DNA of 64,000 nucleotides from Nostoc sp. UHCC 0870 (GCF_022063185.1 NZ_CP091913.1:388501-452500), one strand, 5' to 3'; shown: positions 1 through 8,513, numbered from the stretch's first letter. Made by a program: numbers and translations. Notes: generated from the sequence alone by a model not told the origin.

Positions 1-878
1 CAGGCTATAGTGCATTGGTAGCAGATTTAGCCCCTATTGCTATTCGTGGCGAAATCATTAGTTATATGAGTTTAACTGCTCCTCTAGGCTTGGCAATTGG
101 GCCGGCTTTGGGGGGATATTTAGAAGCTGAAACTGGTTACTCATCATTATTTCTGCTATCTGCGGCATTTGCTTCTATAGGGCTTTTAAGTGCGGCACAA
201 GTTATCAATCCACCAGTACAGAAATATGAGCAAAATACGGGTAGCAATCAGAAATTTTGGCAAATTTTGATCAGTCCACGGGTGAGAGTACCAGCTTTAG
301 TTATGTTGCTGGTTGGTGTCTCTGTCGGTGCTGTACACGTATTTGTATCGCTGTTCATCAAATCAACTCAGGTGGATTTTAACGCTGGGTTATTTTTTAC
401 AATTGCGGCGATCGCTAGTTTTAGTTTTCGATTATTTACAGGTAAAGCTAGCGATCGCTTTGGCCGTGGTTTGTTTATTACCTTTGGGATTAGTGCCTAT
501 ACACTAGCCTGTCTCATCTTGTGGCAAGCTAACAGCACCTATGCTTTCATTTTGGCAGCCTTAGCTGAAGGGTGTGGCGGTGGTACAGTCATGTCCATGA
601 TTACTACGTTGATGACAGACCGTTCCTTACCACACGAACGAGGACGGATGTTTGCTCTTTGTATCGCTGGCTTTGATTTAGGACTGGCGATCGCAGCTCC
701 CCTGTTAGGATTTGTAGCTGAAAAATTTGGCTATCAAACTATGTTTGGCTACAGTGCCGGTTTGACCTTCTTAGGACTCCTCATCTTCCTTACCCTATCC
801 AGCAAAAATTTATCCCAATCCCTACGTTTCGCTTTAGGTCGCACTGAAGATACCTATTCGTTGAATAATGGGGAGTAG
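1..878 (+). CDS. MFS transporter, 5'-truncated by window edge
   Basis: The frame is open from base 3, so the true start lies outside the window; about 290 C-terminal residues are visible. The protein is highly hydrophobic, with repeated membrane helices, and has a basic loop between helices (KASDRFGRG) that matches the MFS cytoplasmic loop signature D-R-x-G-R. A second Asp/Arg-rich segment (TDRSLPHERGRM) and the following GFDLGLAIAAPLLG helix fit the C-terminal half of a drug or sugar exporter of the major facilitator superfamily. It sits in the inner membrane; the substrate cannot be told. A run of degenerate GGGGACT-like 7-bp repeats starts at its stop codon. The family call is firm. Confidence 0.85.
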   Translation, partial: GYSALVADLAPIAIRGEIISYMSLTAPLGLAIGPALGGYLEAETGYSSLFLLSAAFASIGLLSAAQVINPPVQKYEQNTGSNQKFWQILISPRVRVPALVMLLVGVSVGAVHVFVSLFIKSTQVDFNAGLFFTIAAIASFSFRLFTGKASDRFGRGLFITFGISAYTLACLILWQANSTYAFILAALAEGCGGGTVMSMITTLMTDRSLPHERGRMFALCIAGFDLGLAIAAPLLGFVAEKFGYQTMFGYSAGLTFLGLLIFLTLSSKNLSQSLRFALGRTEDTYSLNNGE

Positions 879-912
879 GGACTGGGGAATGGGTACTGGG
901 GACTGGGTACAA
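868..912. repeat. Degenerate GGGGACT-type 7-bp repeats
   Basis: G-rich units such as GGGGAGTA, GGGACTGG and GGGTACTG repeat at about 7-bp spacing just after the transporter stop. The same unit occurs near 14.77 kb. Confidence 0.6.
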
Positions 913-973
913 ACCAATGCCCAATACAAAAGGCAAGAGTAAATTATTAATAACTTACTCTTGCCTTTTCAAG

Positions 974-1047
974 CGGGCGAGGAGGGATTCGAACCCCCGA
1001 CACCGTGGTCCGTAGCCACGTGCTCTAGTCCACTGAGCTACACGCCC
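974..1047 (-). tRNA. tRNA-Arg (ACG)
   Basis: On the minus strand a full cloverleaf can be drawn: acceptor GGGCGTG against CTCGCCC with one U-U mismatch, D stem GCTC/GAGC, anticodon stem CGTGG/CCACG with loop CTACGGA (anticodon ACG), and T loop TTCGAAT. The discriminator base is G and no CCA is encoded. It would read CGN arginine codons after A34 deamination. Confidence 0.95.
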
Positions 1048-1084
1048 CTACAAGAAATATATAGTAACACGCTCTTTGGGAATA

Positions 1085-1594
1085 ATGCAAGACAATTTTC
1101 AAAAAAATTCTCCAAACCTTACTCACCTTGATAACCAGGGTCAGGCACAGATGGTAGATGTCTCAGCTAAAGCCTCTACTGTCAGGCAAGCTGTCGCGGC
1201 TGGCCAGGTGCGGATGCTACCAGAAACCTTAGCGGCTATTCAAGCTGGGAATACTCCTAAAGGGGATGTTTTAGCGACTGCGCGGATAGCTGGGATTATG
1301 GCAGCTAAACAGACTGCTAATTTGATTCCTCTGTGTCACCCCTTACCACTGCAAAAAGTCACCGTCGAAATTACACCTGATTCTGAACTCCCTGGTTATC
1401 AAATTCAGGCTACAGTCAAAACTAAAGCTGAAACAGGCGTAGAAATGGAAGCTTTAACGGCTGTTTCTATTGCTGCTTTGACTTTGTACGATATGGCCAA
1501 AGCCTTAGAAAAATCCATGCAAATTGAATCGATTCGATTAATCAGTAAAATCGGCGGAAAATCAGGAGATTATATCAATCATAGTGGGACGTAA
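1085..1594 (+). CDS. moaC: Cyclic pyranopterin monophosphate synthase MoaC
   Basis: MoaC converts the cyclic GTP intermediate made by MoaA into cyclic pyranopterin monophosphate, the first steps of molybdenum cofactor synthesis in the cytosol. The translation shows the family hallmarks: [16 protein letters not shown] near the start, the [18 protein letters not shown] helix, [10 protein letters not shown] with the conserved Cys-His pair, and the [12 protein letters not shown] and MAKALEK segments. About 169 residues, normal for the family. The ATG at 1085 is preferred over an in-frame TTG at 1076, though neither has a strong ribosome site. It stands alone here; other moa genes are not in the window. 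Confidence 0.95.
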   Translation: MQDNFQKNSPNLTHLDNQGQAQMVDVSAKASTVRQAVAAGQVRMLPETLAAIQAGNTPKGDVLATARIAGIMAAKQTANLIPLCHPLPLQKVTVEITPDSELPGYQIQATVKTKAETGVEMEALTAVSIAALTLYDMAKALEKSMQIESIRLISKIGGKSGDYINHSGT

Positions 1595-1715
1595 ACTAAA
1601 ATTCAGTAAAAATTAATACTCAATATCATCCTCATCGAATGTTTCATTTAAATAGCAACTACATCCCTAAAAACTTTAAAATAATCAAGTGTATTAAAAA
1701 TCGTAATAAATATTT

Positions 1716-1973
1716 ATGCCTCCTCGTTGGCCTCGCAAACCCGATCGCAATGACCCTGAATTTCGCAAGTTAGACGATCGCATGAATTTCGCGGTTCATG
1801 TAGCCGTTGCTGCTACCATTAATTCTGGCTTATGGTTCTTCCATATCTTGAAAACAACTACTTGGGAGTGGTTGCCGTTGTTGACGGCGGGTTGGGTTTT
1901 AGTATTGTTGGTGCATTTAATTTACATTGTGGCGATCGCTAATTATTCACCTACACCCCCAAAATCCACCTAA
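1716..1973 (+). CDS. Small two-helix membrane protein (2TM-like)
   Basis: 85 residues with a charged N-terminus (PRWPRKPDRNDPEFRKLDDRMNF) followed by two hydrophobic helices at roughly residues 25-45 and 52-74, separated by a short Thr/Trp-rich turn. This layout resembles small '2TM domain' proteins common in cyanobacteria, in which a basic N-terminal arm precedes a helical hairpin. No catalytic motif is visible and the function is unknown. The start is the ATG at 1716, preceded by AT-rich sequence without a clear ribosome site. Confidence 0.7.
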   Translation: MPPRWPRKPDRNDPEFRKLDDRMNFAVHVAVAATINSGLWFFHILKTTTWEWLPLLTAGWVLVLLVHLIYIVAIANYSPTPPKST

Positions 1974-2093
1974 AGAGGGAACACTCAAGCTGGGGCAATT
2001 GTAACCTGTGGTTGTGTGTTTGCCTGATAAATTGCGCGATAATGTTAATTAGTTCGAGACTTCGCGCTCTTTTTTTGATATAGGGTAATTTTT

Positions 2094-2402
2094 ATGGCTA
2101 AGACTAACACCACAGAATTACTAGAAGCCCTAGCAGCTGAAATTGGTGACAGTATTTATTTAGATATTGCTAAATGGCATCTCTATCTATCTAATGCCAA
2201 GCTGCATACCGTCATTGCTGAACAGTTATATCCTTTAATTACTTCCAAGGCTGTCACTGAAGACCGAGTAATACAAGTGTTGGAATCTATCCCGGTAAAA
2301 ATTGGCGGTGGTAGGAGAGAACTGCCTTTGCTCGATTTATTACCTCTGCAATGTCAAGTTAACTTGGTAGATATTTTAGAGAGATATCAACGCGAGATAT
2401 AA
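2094..2402 (+). CDS. Conserved cyanobacterial protein (DUF3181-like)
   Basis: 102 residues, soluble, mostly helical, with a recognisable core (AAEIGDSIYLDIAKWHLYLSN) and a C-terminal LLDLLPLQCQVNLVDILERY segment. It resembles the cyanobacteria-restricted DUF3181 family from memory; no function is known to me for it. The ATG follows AGGGTAATTTTT. Upstream about 120 bases carry no gene. The call as a real gene is good; the family name is moderate. Confidence 0.75.
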   Translation: MAKTNTTELLEALAAEIGDSIYLDIAKWHLYLSNAKLHTVIAEQLYPLITSKAVTEDRVIQVLESIPVKIGGGRRELPLLDLLPLQCQVNLVDILERYQREI

Positions 2403-2643
2403 TTATAAGTGTAGGCAGGCAATTATATACACAATTTGATCAGCAAGGATTTCTACAATAGTTTTATTTATTGTGATTAATCTCCTGGCTTCAAATATTT
2501 GTGTTGGCTTGAGAAAATTTCAGAAAAATTAATCTTAGATAACCGCAGATAAATCAGATTTGTCTTTGTGTTCTGTTGCTGTGGAAATTTTAGTTTCCCT
2601 ACAAATATAGTTTTCTAGATACTTTTTGATCGGAGGTAGTGAG

Positions 2644-2862
2644 ATGTTTTTACAAATCAAAAATAGCCAAGATTTAGTCAAAATTCTTGATCTTCAAGAA
2701 TTAATCGATCCAAATTTAGATATAGTTCATGGACAAGACCAAGAAGGTCAAGAAGAACAAGAACCTGATACTTTTAAAAAAGAAAATCTTGTCTTCCCTT
2801 CTGGAGAAGGTCTACCACGTTGTTGGTTAGATGCAAATTATAGAATGGCTAAAGCTTCTTGA
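2644..2862 (+). CDS. Small acidic hypothetical protein
   Basis: 72 residues with an acidic Gln/Glu-rich centre (QDQEGQEEQEPDTFKKE) and a C-terminal GLPRCWLDANYR motif. The ATG at 2644 is chosen because CGGAGG lies about 7 bases upstream; the in-frame TTG at 2626 lies before that site and is unlikely. A strong hairpin follows directly (2886-2918), giving a compact monocistronic unit. No family is recognised. Confidence 0.6.
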   Translation: MFLQIKNSQDLVKILDLQELIDPNLDIVHGQDQEGQEEQEPDTFKKENLVFPSGEGLPRCWLDANYRMAKAS

Positions 2863-2885
2863 ATTTGAAAATTAATATCTTGATC

Positions 2886-2918
2886 AGAACCCTGGTTTAT
2901 TAAATAAACTAGGGTTCT
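2886..2918 (+). terminator. Hairpin terminator after the small acidic gene
   Basis: A 14-bp inverted repeat (AGAACCCTGGTTTA against TAAACTAGGGTTCT, one G-T pair) with a 5-base loop, followed by GCGTTTGTGTTT. It lies 24 bases after the stop codon at 2862, and could also serve the convergent ABA4-like gene. Confidence 0.6.
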
Positions 2919-2956
2919 GCGTTTGTGTTTATTGAAAATTCTTAACTACTCCCCAC

Positions 2957-3415
2957 TCAGGACTCAACACTTAATTCAGTTTCAGATTGGGGAGATATGG
3001 CTTTAGTAATCCAAACTGTGAAAATGTGAGATAGCACTCCCAAAGGGCCGGCAAATAAACACAGTATTAGAGAATGAATTGTCCAAATTCCAGTTTTCTG
3101 TCCTTCCCGATATATAAACCTACCGACAAATAAATCCATCACTAAAAAATGAATCCAACCTGTCGCCGCAGCTGTTTCATCAGCAAAGAATCGCGCAATA
3201 TCAGCTAGTTGTGGATTAGATAAAGCTTGGGCATTTTCTGGGGTAATACTAGTAATAAATAGATATAAATATGCCCCAGCTAAAGGTACAAATGGAATGT
3301 ATGATTCCATGACTCGGCGTGTTACTTTCCAGTTGGGGAGAAGAATCATTAAAGCCCAAAAAGGCAACACAAAAAGATTAGCAACGTTGAATAATTGCGT
3401 GATGTTCATAATCAA
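2957..3415 (-). CDS. ABA4-like membrane protein
   Basis: 152 residues with four likely membrane helices (about 10-27, 40-60, 82-102 and 113-140) and conserved elements of the ABA4-like/DUF4281 family: the NVANLFVLPFWALMILLPNW start, FFADETAAATGWIHFLVMDLFVGR in the middle and SHILTVW-like sequence near the end. The plant relative ABA4 is needed for neoxanthin formation; the cyanobacterial proteins are usually annotated only by family, so a carotenoid role here is inference. An alternative start is the Met at residue 3. Confidence 0.85.
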   Translation of the reverse strand: MIMNITQLFNVANLFVLPFWALMILLPNWKVTRRVMESYIPFVPLAGAYLYLFITSITPENAQALSNPQLADIARFFADETAAATGWIHFLVMDLFVGRFIYREGQKTGIWTIHSLILCLFAGPLGVLSHIFTVWITKAISPQSETELSVES

Positions 3416-3560
3416 AAATTTCAGAGAATAAAGGACTAGAAAGAAAATTAACCAAAACTTTAGTGAAGAATTCTAATTTCTTCTTTGTGCCTCTGTGGTA
3501 AAAAAGAATCTTTACAACACAGAGAAACAAAAAGCAATTTCTCCATTCTAGAATTCTTTC

Positions 3561-4598
3561 TTAACTTAACAGATGTGATTCTATCTCTGTTGAGTCTAAA
3601 TTACGCCCAATAAATACTAAACGGGTTTGCCGTGCTTCTGTTAGTTGCCAAGGACGATCATAAAACTTTTCAAAGCGGTTTCCTACACCTTGCATTACTA
3701 GGCGCATGGGTTTATTCTGCACGGCTACAAAGCCTTTAATCCTGTAAATTTCTTGTTGGTGTACTAGTGCTTCTAACTGTTTTTGCAGTTTTTCTGGGTC
3801 AAAAGCACGGTCTAAAACTACGTGTGTTGAGTTGATTTCGTCATCGTGGTCGTGGTCTTCTTCGTTGTCGTGATGACTAGGACGACTATCTAAGTTATCT
3901 TCAACAGCAGATTGCCATCCTAATAGTATAGATGGGTCGAGTTGACCGCGATCGCTCTCTACCATTTTCACAACTCGCGGTAATTCTTGCTTGACTAATT
4001 GCTCAACTTGTGATTTTGTGGCTGCATCGATTAAATCAGTTTTAGTTAAGACTACCAAATCTGCACAAGCTAATTGGTCTTCAAACAATTCTTGCAAAGG
4101 TGTTTCATGTTCTAGACTATCATCGGCTTGACGTTGAAGTGTGATCGCATCCAAATCGCTAGCAAACGTCCCGGCGGCGACGGCTGCACAATCTACCACT
4201 GTAATCACGGCATCAACTGTAGCGGCGTTGCGAATTTCTTGCCAGCGAAAGGCTTTGACAAGGGGTTTGGGTAAAGCTAACCCAGAGGTTTCAATTACAA
4301 TACAGTCAATACTATCGCGCCGTTTGATTAACTCCTGCATTGTCGGATAAAACTCTTCTTGGACAGTGCAGCAGAGACAGCCATTAGTTAATTCAAAAAT
4401 ATTACTCCCGTTTTCCTCATCTTCTGGGCAAACTTGACAGGATTTCAACAACTCGCCATCAATACCAAGTTCGCCAAATTCGTTGACTAAAACTGCAATG
4501 CGGCGGCCTTGATTGTTTTGGAGGAGGTGGCGAATTAGGCTGGTTTTTCCACTACCTAAAAAGCCTGTAATGACAGTGACGGGAATTTTTGTAGCCAT
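3561..4598 (-). CDS. CobW/G3E-family metal-chaperone GTPase
   Basis: The protein begins MATKIPVTVITGFLGSGKTS, where GFLGSGKT is the Walker A loop. It has the G3E hallmark NGCLCCT (metal-binding CxCC), a Walker B-like IETSGLALP, and a G4 TKTD (VVLTKTDL). A His/Asp-rich stretch (SHHDNEEDHDHDDE) lies before the C-terminal CobW domain with RIKGFVAV. G3E GTPases insert metals (Co, Zn, Ni or Fe) into target proteins; this clade resembles the cyanobacterial protein annotated CobW, but metal specificity cannot be read from sequence. The ATG at 4598 is preferred to one 24 bases upstream because family members begin at the beta strand before Walker A. It reads toward the ABA4-like gene. Confidence 0.9.
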   Translation of the reverse strand: MATKIPVTVITGFLGSGKTSLIRHLLQNNQGRRIAVLVNEFGELGIDGELLKSCQVCPEDEENGSNIFELTNGCLCCTVQEEFYPTMQELIKRRDSIDCIVIETSGLALPKPLVKAFRWQEIRNAATVDAVITVVDCAAVAAGTFASDLDAITLQRQADDSLEHETPLQELFEDQLACADLVVLTKTDLIDAATKSQVEQLVKQELPRVVKMVESDRGQLDPSILLGWQSAVEDNLDSRPSHHDNEEDHDHDDEINSTHVVLDRAFDPEKLQKQLEALVHQQEIYRIKGFVAVQNKPMRLVMQGVGNRFEKFYDRPWQLTEARQTRLVFIGRNLDSTEIESHLLS

Positions 4599-4726
4599 TC
4601 TAAATATCAATTCAAAATTCAAAATTTCAGAACGACACTTTTTAACCCGCCTAGGTGGGTTTTACGTCTGTGGTTCTTCCTTAATATATATGACTTATCG
4701 TCTTGAGAAGTCCATTACTAATTGGT

Positions 4727-5980
4727 TTAATGCTTGATTCCCTTAAACCGTTCCTTGGCTTTCTCAAACGCCTCTTGCATTACCGACTGAATTTCTTGGG
4801 GATCGGGTTTATTACCTCCCATTAAATCACCAAAATAGACACAGGCGGTTTCCCCTAATGACCAAGTGTAAGCAGCTGCCCAAGATGCTGCGATCGCACT
4901 ACCAAAACCTGGTACAAATTTAATTAATTCTCTACCAATGGCTTGGGCTAAGAAACCACCTGCGATCGCACTCACAATACCACCAGCTTGAGATGGCGAC
5001 AAGTTTTGCCCGTAGAGTTTTCCCAATATAGTTACCATCGACACTTGCAAGGCGGTCAATACAGGCATAGTAGCAAAGGGTAATGGTACAGCCGAGAGGG
5101 TCGCTGCCATCACAGCGAATGATAAAATATAACGTCTACCTACATCTCGGTAGATATTGCCAAGTTTCTCTGATGCTTGCTTATCTAATAGCTGGTACAT
5201 TGCCTGCGCTTCTGCTTCAGGAAGTAATTCGGCGAGGCTATCCCTGAGTGCGTCTAAGCCATAAAACACGGGATTATAGCCATCTTCCTCTAAGGTAAAG
5301 TCAATGAGAACCGAGCGATCGCACAATCCAGCAAAGGCTTCTTGAATCGCCATAAAAGCCCGATTCACCTCTTCATAGTCGGGGGGATAACCTGGATGGT
5401 CAGAGACGCTAGGAGGGTAAATTTCATGCAAGCAGGTAACTGCTAGTAAACAGGGTACTTCTGGGTATTTCTGACGCAACTTTTGAGCAATCTGGCGTAG
5501 AGTATCAGTAGCAAAGTCATTAATTTTTACTGTCAAAATTAAGACTCTGGCGCGTTTGGTTTCTTGTTGTAAATCTCCTACCAACTCTTGAATAATCGCC
5601 TGAGTTTCTTGGTTGATATCTCCTAGCCCTACTGTATCAGTAAAAATTAGCAATGGCAGTTCATTGGAAGGATAAGCATACCGTTCAGTGTTTTGTGTGT
5701 GGGGACGATATCCTTGACCGACAATCTCAGCCGAAACCCCTGTTAATCCCCGAACAATGGAACTTTTGCCAGCTTGGGGTTTACCAATTAACAACGCCTC
5801 TGTTGTTGGTAGTTCCTTGCGGACTCTCTCTAAAATTTCTGTAATTTCAGTTTCGCTAATGCTAAACCACTGTGCTACTGTCTGTGCAACTTGGTCTACA
5901 GGTAAGCGTTGTCTTAAGCCTCCTGCTGTCTTGTTCCAGACACCAGTCAGGCGATTTTTCCAAGAGTTTGGTCTAATCAT
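4727..5980 (-). CDS. GTPase with C-terminal DUF697-like membrane domain
   Basis: 417 residues. An N-terminal GTPase domain shows GKPQAGKSS (residues 66-74, P-loop) and DTVG (G3). A recognisable G4 N/TKxD is missing, being replaced by VTCLHE. The C-terminal third (about 280-380) is Ala/Gly-rich with two or three membrane-associating helices and matches the DUF697 arrangement of YcjF-like proteins: VMAATLSAVPLPFATMPVLTA, then GFLAQAIGRELIKFVPGFGSAIAA. Such proteins are membrane-linked GTPases of unclear role. The stop is followed by a short Lys-rich tail (AKERFKGIKH). The 5' flank holds a small dispersed element (5998-6020). Confidence 0.85.
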   Translation of the reverse strand: MIRPNSWKNRLTGVWNKTAGGLRQRLPVDQVAQTVAQWFSISETEITEILERVRKELPTTEALLIGKPQAGKSSIVRGLTGVSAEIVGQGYRPHTQNTERYAYPSNELPLLIFTDTVGLGDINQETQAIIQELVGDLQQETKRARVLILTVKINDFATDTLRQIAQKLRQKYPEVPCLLAVTCLHEIYPPSVSDHPGYPPDYEEVNRAFMAIQEAFAGLCDRSVLIDFTLEEDGYNPVFYGLDALRDSLAELLPEAEAQAMYQLLDKQASEKLGNIYRDVGRRYILSFAVMAATLSAVPLPFATMPVLTALQVSMVTILGKLYGQNLSPSQAGGIVSAIAGGFLAQAIGRELIKFVPGFGSAIAASWAAAYTWSLGETACVYFGDLMGGNKPDPQEIQSVMQEAFEKAKERFKGIKH

Positions 5981-5997
5981 CGTAACTAATTCGTAAT

Positions 5998-6020
5998 GGG
6001 TTGCGCCCCGCTACGCTAAA
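5998..6020 (+). repeat. Small dispersed element B, copy 1, flanked by GTAAT
   Basis: A 23-base element starting GGGTTGCGCCCCGCTACGCT is flanked by identical 5-mers GTAAT (5993-5997 and 6021-6025). Related copies with the same flanks occur at 33583 and 57586. Confidence 0.75.
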
Positions 6021-6103
6021 GTAATTTTTTCGGTTATTGCTTTCAACTACAATTTTGCCGTTAATGGAGTGGAAACGCTAATTTTATGAGTATCAACAAG
6101 ACT

Positions 6104-6176
6104 GAAAAAACCGGGTTTCTCAAGAGTTATCAAGGCTTTCAACCTCAAATATACTCAAGAAACCCAGTTTTTGACC
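6104..6176. repeat. Inverted repeat (AAACCGGGTTTCT / AGAAACCCAGTTT)
   Basis: Two arms of about 14 bases flank a 45-base spacer; one arm pair has mismatches. It lies between the GTPase start and the sugar transferase stop. The apparent reading frame across it is repeat-derived. Confidence 0.55.
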
Positions 6177-6253
6177 CAGATGCAAGATGTCAGCCTCACA
6201 CTAGTACCGCCGTGAAGTCAAAAGTCAAATCCTTTTGGTTGATGCTTCCTGGC

Positions 6254-6985
6254 TTAAAAAGCTCCAATCCTACCAACGATGACGTAGATGGTCTTAAAAA
6301 TCAGATGTACATCGTATAGTGGATGCCAATTGCTTTGATAACGTAAGTCTAATTCAACTATTTGTTCAAAATCTTTTACTTGCGATCGCCCATGAACTTG
6401 CCATTCACCTGTTAAACCTGGTTTCACGTTTAAACGTTGCCAGTGGCGATTATTATACTTTGCTACTTCATCAGCAGTGGGTGGACGTGTTCCCACTAAA
6501 CTCATATCACCCATCAACACGTTCCAAAATTGGGGGAGTTCGTCTAAACTAGTGCTGCGTAAAAAGCGTCCTACTTTTGTGATGCGGAAATCATTTTTGT
6601 TCTTAAATACCAGTCCGTTGGCTTCGTTGTCCACTAAGGATTTGAGGTTCTCCGCATCATTGACCATTGAACGGAATTTCCAAATGCGAAAGGGACGACC
6701 ATAAACTCCATAGCGTTCTTGAGAGAAGAAAATCGCACCGGGACTATCGAGTTTAATAGTGATCGCGATCGGCACAAACGCAATAGCCAAAATCAACAGT
6801 CCTACCAGACTCCCTAAAATATCTAGACAACGTTTAAATTTTGACTGTACTGATGGATGTTGTGCAAATTCTAATGTCCAGTCTTTACAAGTATTACTTT
6901 GCAAGATTATTTGTACAGGTGTTGGGTACATGGTACATTCTCTAGCCGAATCTTTAGGAATAATGGTAGTATTACTGATTTTCAC
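6254..6985 (-). CDS. Bacterial sugar transferase (undecaprenyl-phosphate sugar-1-P transferase type)
   Basis: 243 residues of the PF02397-type family that starts lipid-linked polysaccharide synthesis by moving a sugar phosphate to undecaprenyl phosphate. Visible features: KRCLDILGSLVGLLILAIAFVPIAITIKLDSPGAIFF (membrane helix plus the conserved SPG), RPFRIWKFRSM, TKVGRFLRSTSLDELPQFWNVLMGDMSLVGTRPP (active-site DELPQ and GTRPP) and KPGLTGEWQVHGRS. Only the last domain is present, without the extra N-terminal helices of WbaP/WcaJ forms. The start is uncertain: a GTG at 6985 or the ATG at 6931 just before YPTPVQ. It probably feeds exopolysaccharide or heterocyst envelope polysaccharide, but no other glycan gene is adjacent. 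Confidence 0.9.
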   Translation of the reverse strand: MKISNTTIIPKDSARECTMYPTPVQIILQSNTCKDWTLEFAQHPSVQSKFKRCLDILGSLVGLLILAIAFVPIAITIKLDSPGAIFFSQERYGVYGRPFRIWKFRSMVNDAENLKSLVDNEANGLVFKNKNDFRITKVGRFLRSTSLDELPQFWNVLMGDMSLVGTRPPTADEVAKYNNRHWQRLNVKPGLTGEWQVHGRSQVKDFEQIVELDLRYQSNWHPLYDVHLIFKTIYVIVGRIGAF

Positions 6986-7187
6986 ACAGGATATAAACTT
7001 AAGAACATATAAAACCTGATGTTTTACGGTATATTTACTTAATCTTCATCTAACTTCAGGGGATCATGAAGTTTGATGAATTTAAGATCAAGACAGATAA
7101 ACATATTTCATGGAGGATGATTGGCACAGATTAATATGTGTGAAAGAATTTATGCCGTTTAAAAATTGCTCATAGTGCAAGCTAGCA

Positions 7188-7203
7188 GGTTAAAAAATTA
7201 ACC
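7188..7203. promoter_or_regulatory. GGTTAA-N4-TTAACC palindrome
   Basis: A perfect hyphenated palindrome 34 bases upstream of the two-gene mini-operon starting at 7237. It could be an operator or a short hairpin; no protein is assigned. Confidence 0.3.
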
Positions 7204-7236
7204 CAAACTAGACAAACTATCACTTTATTTGCAAAA

Positions 7237-7392
7237 ATGCTCTATCATCTGCCAGACGCAGCAATAAGCAAAGCAGAAATATTATTAAAACAGCGATTAT
7301 ATCAGGCTGTATTTAGTAAATTAAATCAACCAATTATTATTGATATTCAACTACAAAAATGCTCTCTCACTATCGGGGTAGTCAAGACATGA
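7237..7392 (+). CDS. 51-residue small protein, translationally coupled to the next gene
   Basis: ATG at 7237 reads MLYHLPDAAISKAEILLK and ends IGVVKT at the TGA of an ATGA overlap with the following frame. The composition is ordinary (Leu, Ile, Gln, Lys rich, codons like its neighbours) with a short helix and two hydrophobic strands (QPIIIDIQLQ, CSLTIGVV). No good ribosome site is visible upstream, so this is a moderate call. It is not recognised as a family member. The 4-base ATGA overlap is the best support. Confidence 0.45.
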   Translation: MLYHLPDAAISKAEILLKQRLYQAVFSKLNQPIIIDIQLQKCSLTIGVVKT

Positions 7393-7691
7393 TTTCATCT
7401 GGGATCGAAGTTAAAATTAGCCGCCTAGAATCGATTGTTGAGCAAATTGGAGAAGCTGTACTCTCTACAACTGAAACAATTGAACGACTGGCAGACAGAT
7501 TAGAAAATCTTAGTTGCCAAGTTGAAGCACAAGGCAAGCAGTTACAGCAACAAGGATATCAAATTTTTGCTTTGTGTGATGCAGTCCAAAGTCTGGCAGA
7601 ATCACAGGATGATTCATTACAAAGATTAACTCAACTTACACAAACTTTAGATAAATTGACTTCATTAATTCAGGGATTAGATGAGTGCTGA
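7389..7691 (+). CDS. Coiled-coil hypothetical protein (100 residues)
   Basis: Starting at the ATG of the ATGA overlap gives MISSGIEVKISRLESIVEQ and a protein that is almost wholly heptad-patterned (SRLESIVEQIGEAVLSTTETIERLADRLENL, then LQQQGYQIFALCDAVQSLAESQ). A start 30 bases upstream (MLSHYRGS) is possible, but that reads through the end of the preceding small gene. No catalytic residues; probably an oligomeric scaffold or an adaptor. Family not recognised. A dispersed repeat follows at once. Confidence 0.6.
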   Translation: MISSGIEVKISRLESIVEQIGEAVLSTTETIERLADRLENLSCQVEAQGKQLQQQGYQIFALCDAVQSLAESQDDSLQRLTQLTQTLDKLTSLIQGLDEC

Positions 7692-7703
7692 GTTGTGAGT
7701 TGT

Positions 7704-7729
7704 GTTAGCGGTAGCGCGGCGTTTAGCCG
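7704..7729 (-). repeat. Small dispersed element A, copy 1, flanked by GTTGT
   Basis: A 26-base palindromic element (core GGTAGCGCGGCGTTTAGC) sits inside GAGTTGT 7-bp repeats and is flanked by identical GTTGT 5-mers (7699-7703, 7730-7734). Other copies are at 42307, 46677, 46708, 46746, 54715 and 57706. Confidence 0.8.
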
Positions 7730-7770
7730 GTTGTGAGTTGTGATTCATTTTTCTCCAATACCCAATACCC

Positions 7771-8451
7771 TTAAACCTTTAATTGAGTGACCGCAATATT
7801 ACCAGAAAAACAAACATCTACATCACTACCGGGAGTGCGATCGCGTTTGCCATATTCCCCTACATAATAAAAATCATCACCATCAATCCGATAGTTGACT
7901 GGTAAAGGTTTATTACAAGGTTGGCAGAAAATCAACTCCGGTTCTGCTTCTCCTGGTTGTAGATGGGGTAAATTCACATTCCAAAAACATCCCGGTTCTA
8001 GGGGACGGTGTAATAAGTCGGTTAAAATCTCAGCCGTTAACTTAGCTGCAAACTCCCAATCAAAATTTTGCTTGGCTTTACGATAATGCGAGATAGCGAT
8101 ACCGGGGATACCGTGCATTGCGGCTTCTCTTACAGCCGCAACAGTACCAGAAATATAAGCATCAACTCCCAAGTTACCGCCGGCGTTGATTCCTGACAAG
8201 ACAAATTTAGCATCTTGGCACAGTTGCGTTAAGGCAATTCTGACACAATCAGCAGGAGTACCAGCGATCGCATATTCAAAATCAGAACGCCGCTTCAAAT
8301 TAATTGGACGCGTCGTAGTCACTTGATGACCACAACCAGATTGATGGTGTTTGGGTGCAGCAATCATTACATTGTTACCGTTGACAGCTTGAGCTAAAGC
8401 TTTGATCCCAGGCGCATCAATACCGTCATCATTAGTTAAAATTATGGTCAC
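7771..8451 (-). CDS. surE: 5'/3'-nucleotidase SurE
   Basis: SurE is a metal-dependent nucleoside monophosphate phosphatase. The N-terminus ILTNDDGIDAPGIKAL carries the paired metal-binding Asp residues, followed by the loop APKHHQSGCGHQVT (family Ser), AGTPADCVRIAL and SGINAGGNLGVDAYISGTVAAVREAAMHGIPGIAIS, all classic. 226 residues, slightly short but complete. An ATG start directly abuts 7-bp TGTCACC repeats upstream. Confidence 0.95.
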   Translation of the reverse strand: MTIILTNDDGIDAPGIKALAQAVNGNNVMIAAPKHHQSGCGHQVTTTRPINLKRRSDFEYAIAGTPADCVRIALTQLCQDAKFVLSGINAGGNLGVDAYISGTVAAVREAAMHGIPGIAISHYRKAKQNFDWEFAAKLTAEILTDLLHRPLEPGCFWNVNLPHLQPGEAEPELIFCQPCNKPLPVNYRIDGDDFYYVGEYGKRDRTPGSDVDVCFSGNIAVTQLKV

Positions 8452-8481
8452 GTCGCTTCACTCCGAATTCAAAAAACTCTT

Positions 8482-8513
8482 CCCTGTCACCTGTCACCTG
8501 TCACCTATCCCCT
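8482..8513. repeat. TGTCACC 7-bp tandem repeat
   Basis: About four copies of CTGTCAC lie between surE and the M48-like gene. The same unit appears inside rnpB and near 59.12 kb. Confidence 0.7.

Noticed and set aside
6086..6319. 77-codon frame on the plus strand
   Set aside because: It runs through an inverted repeat and into the sugar transferase 3' end; no family likeness.
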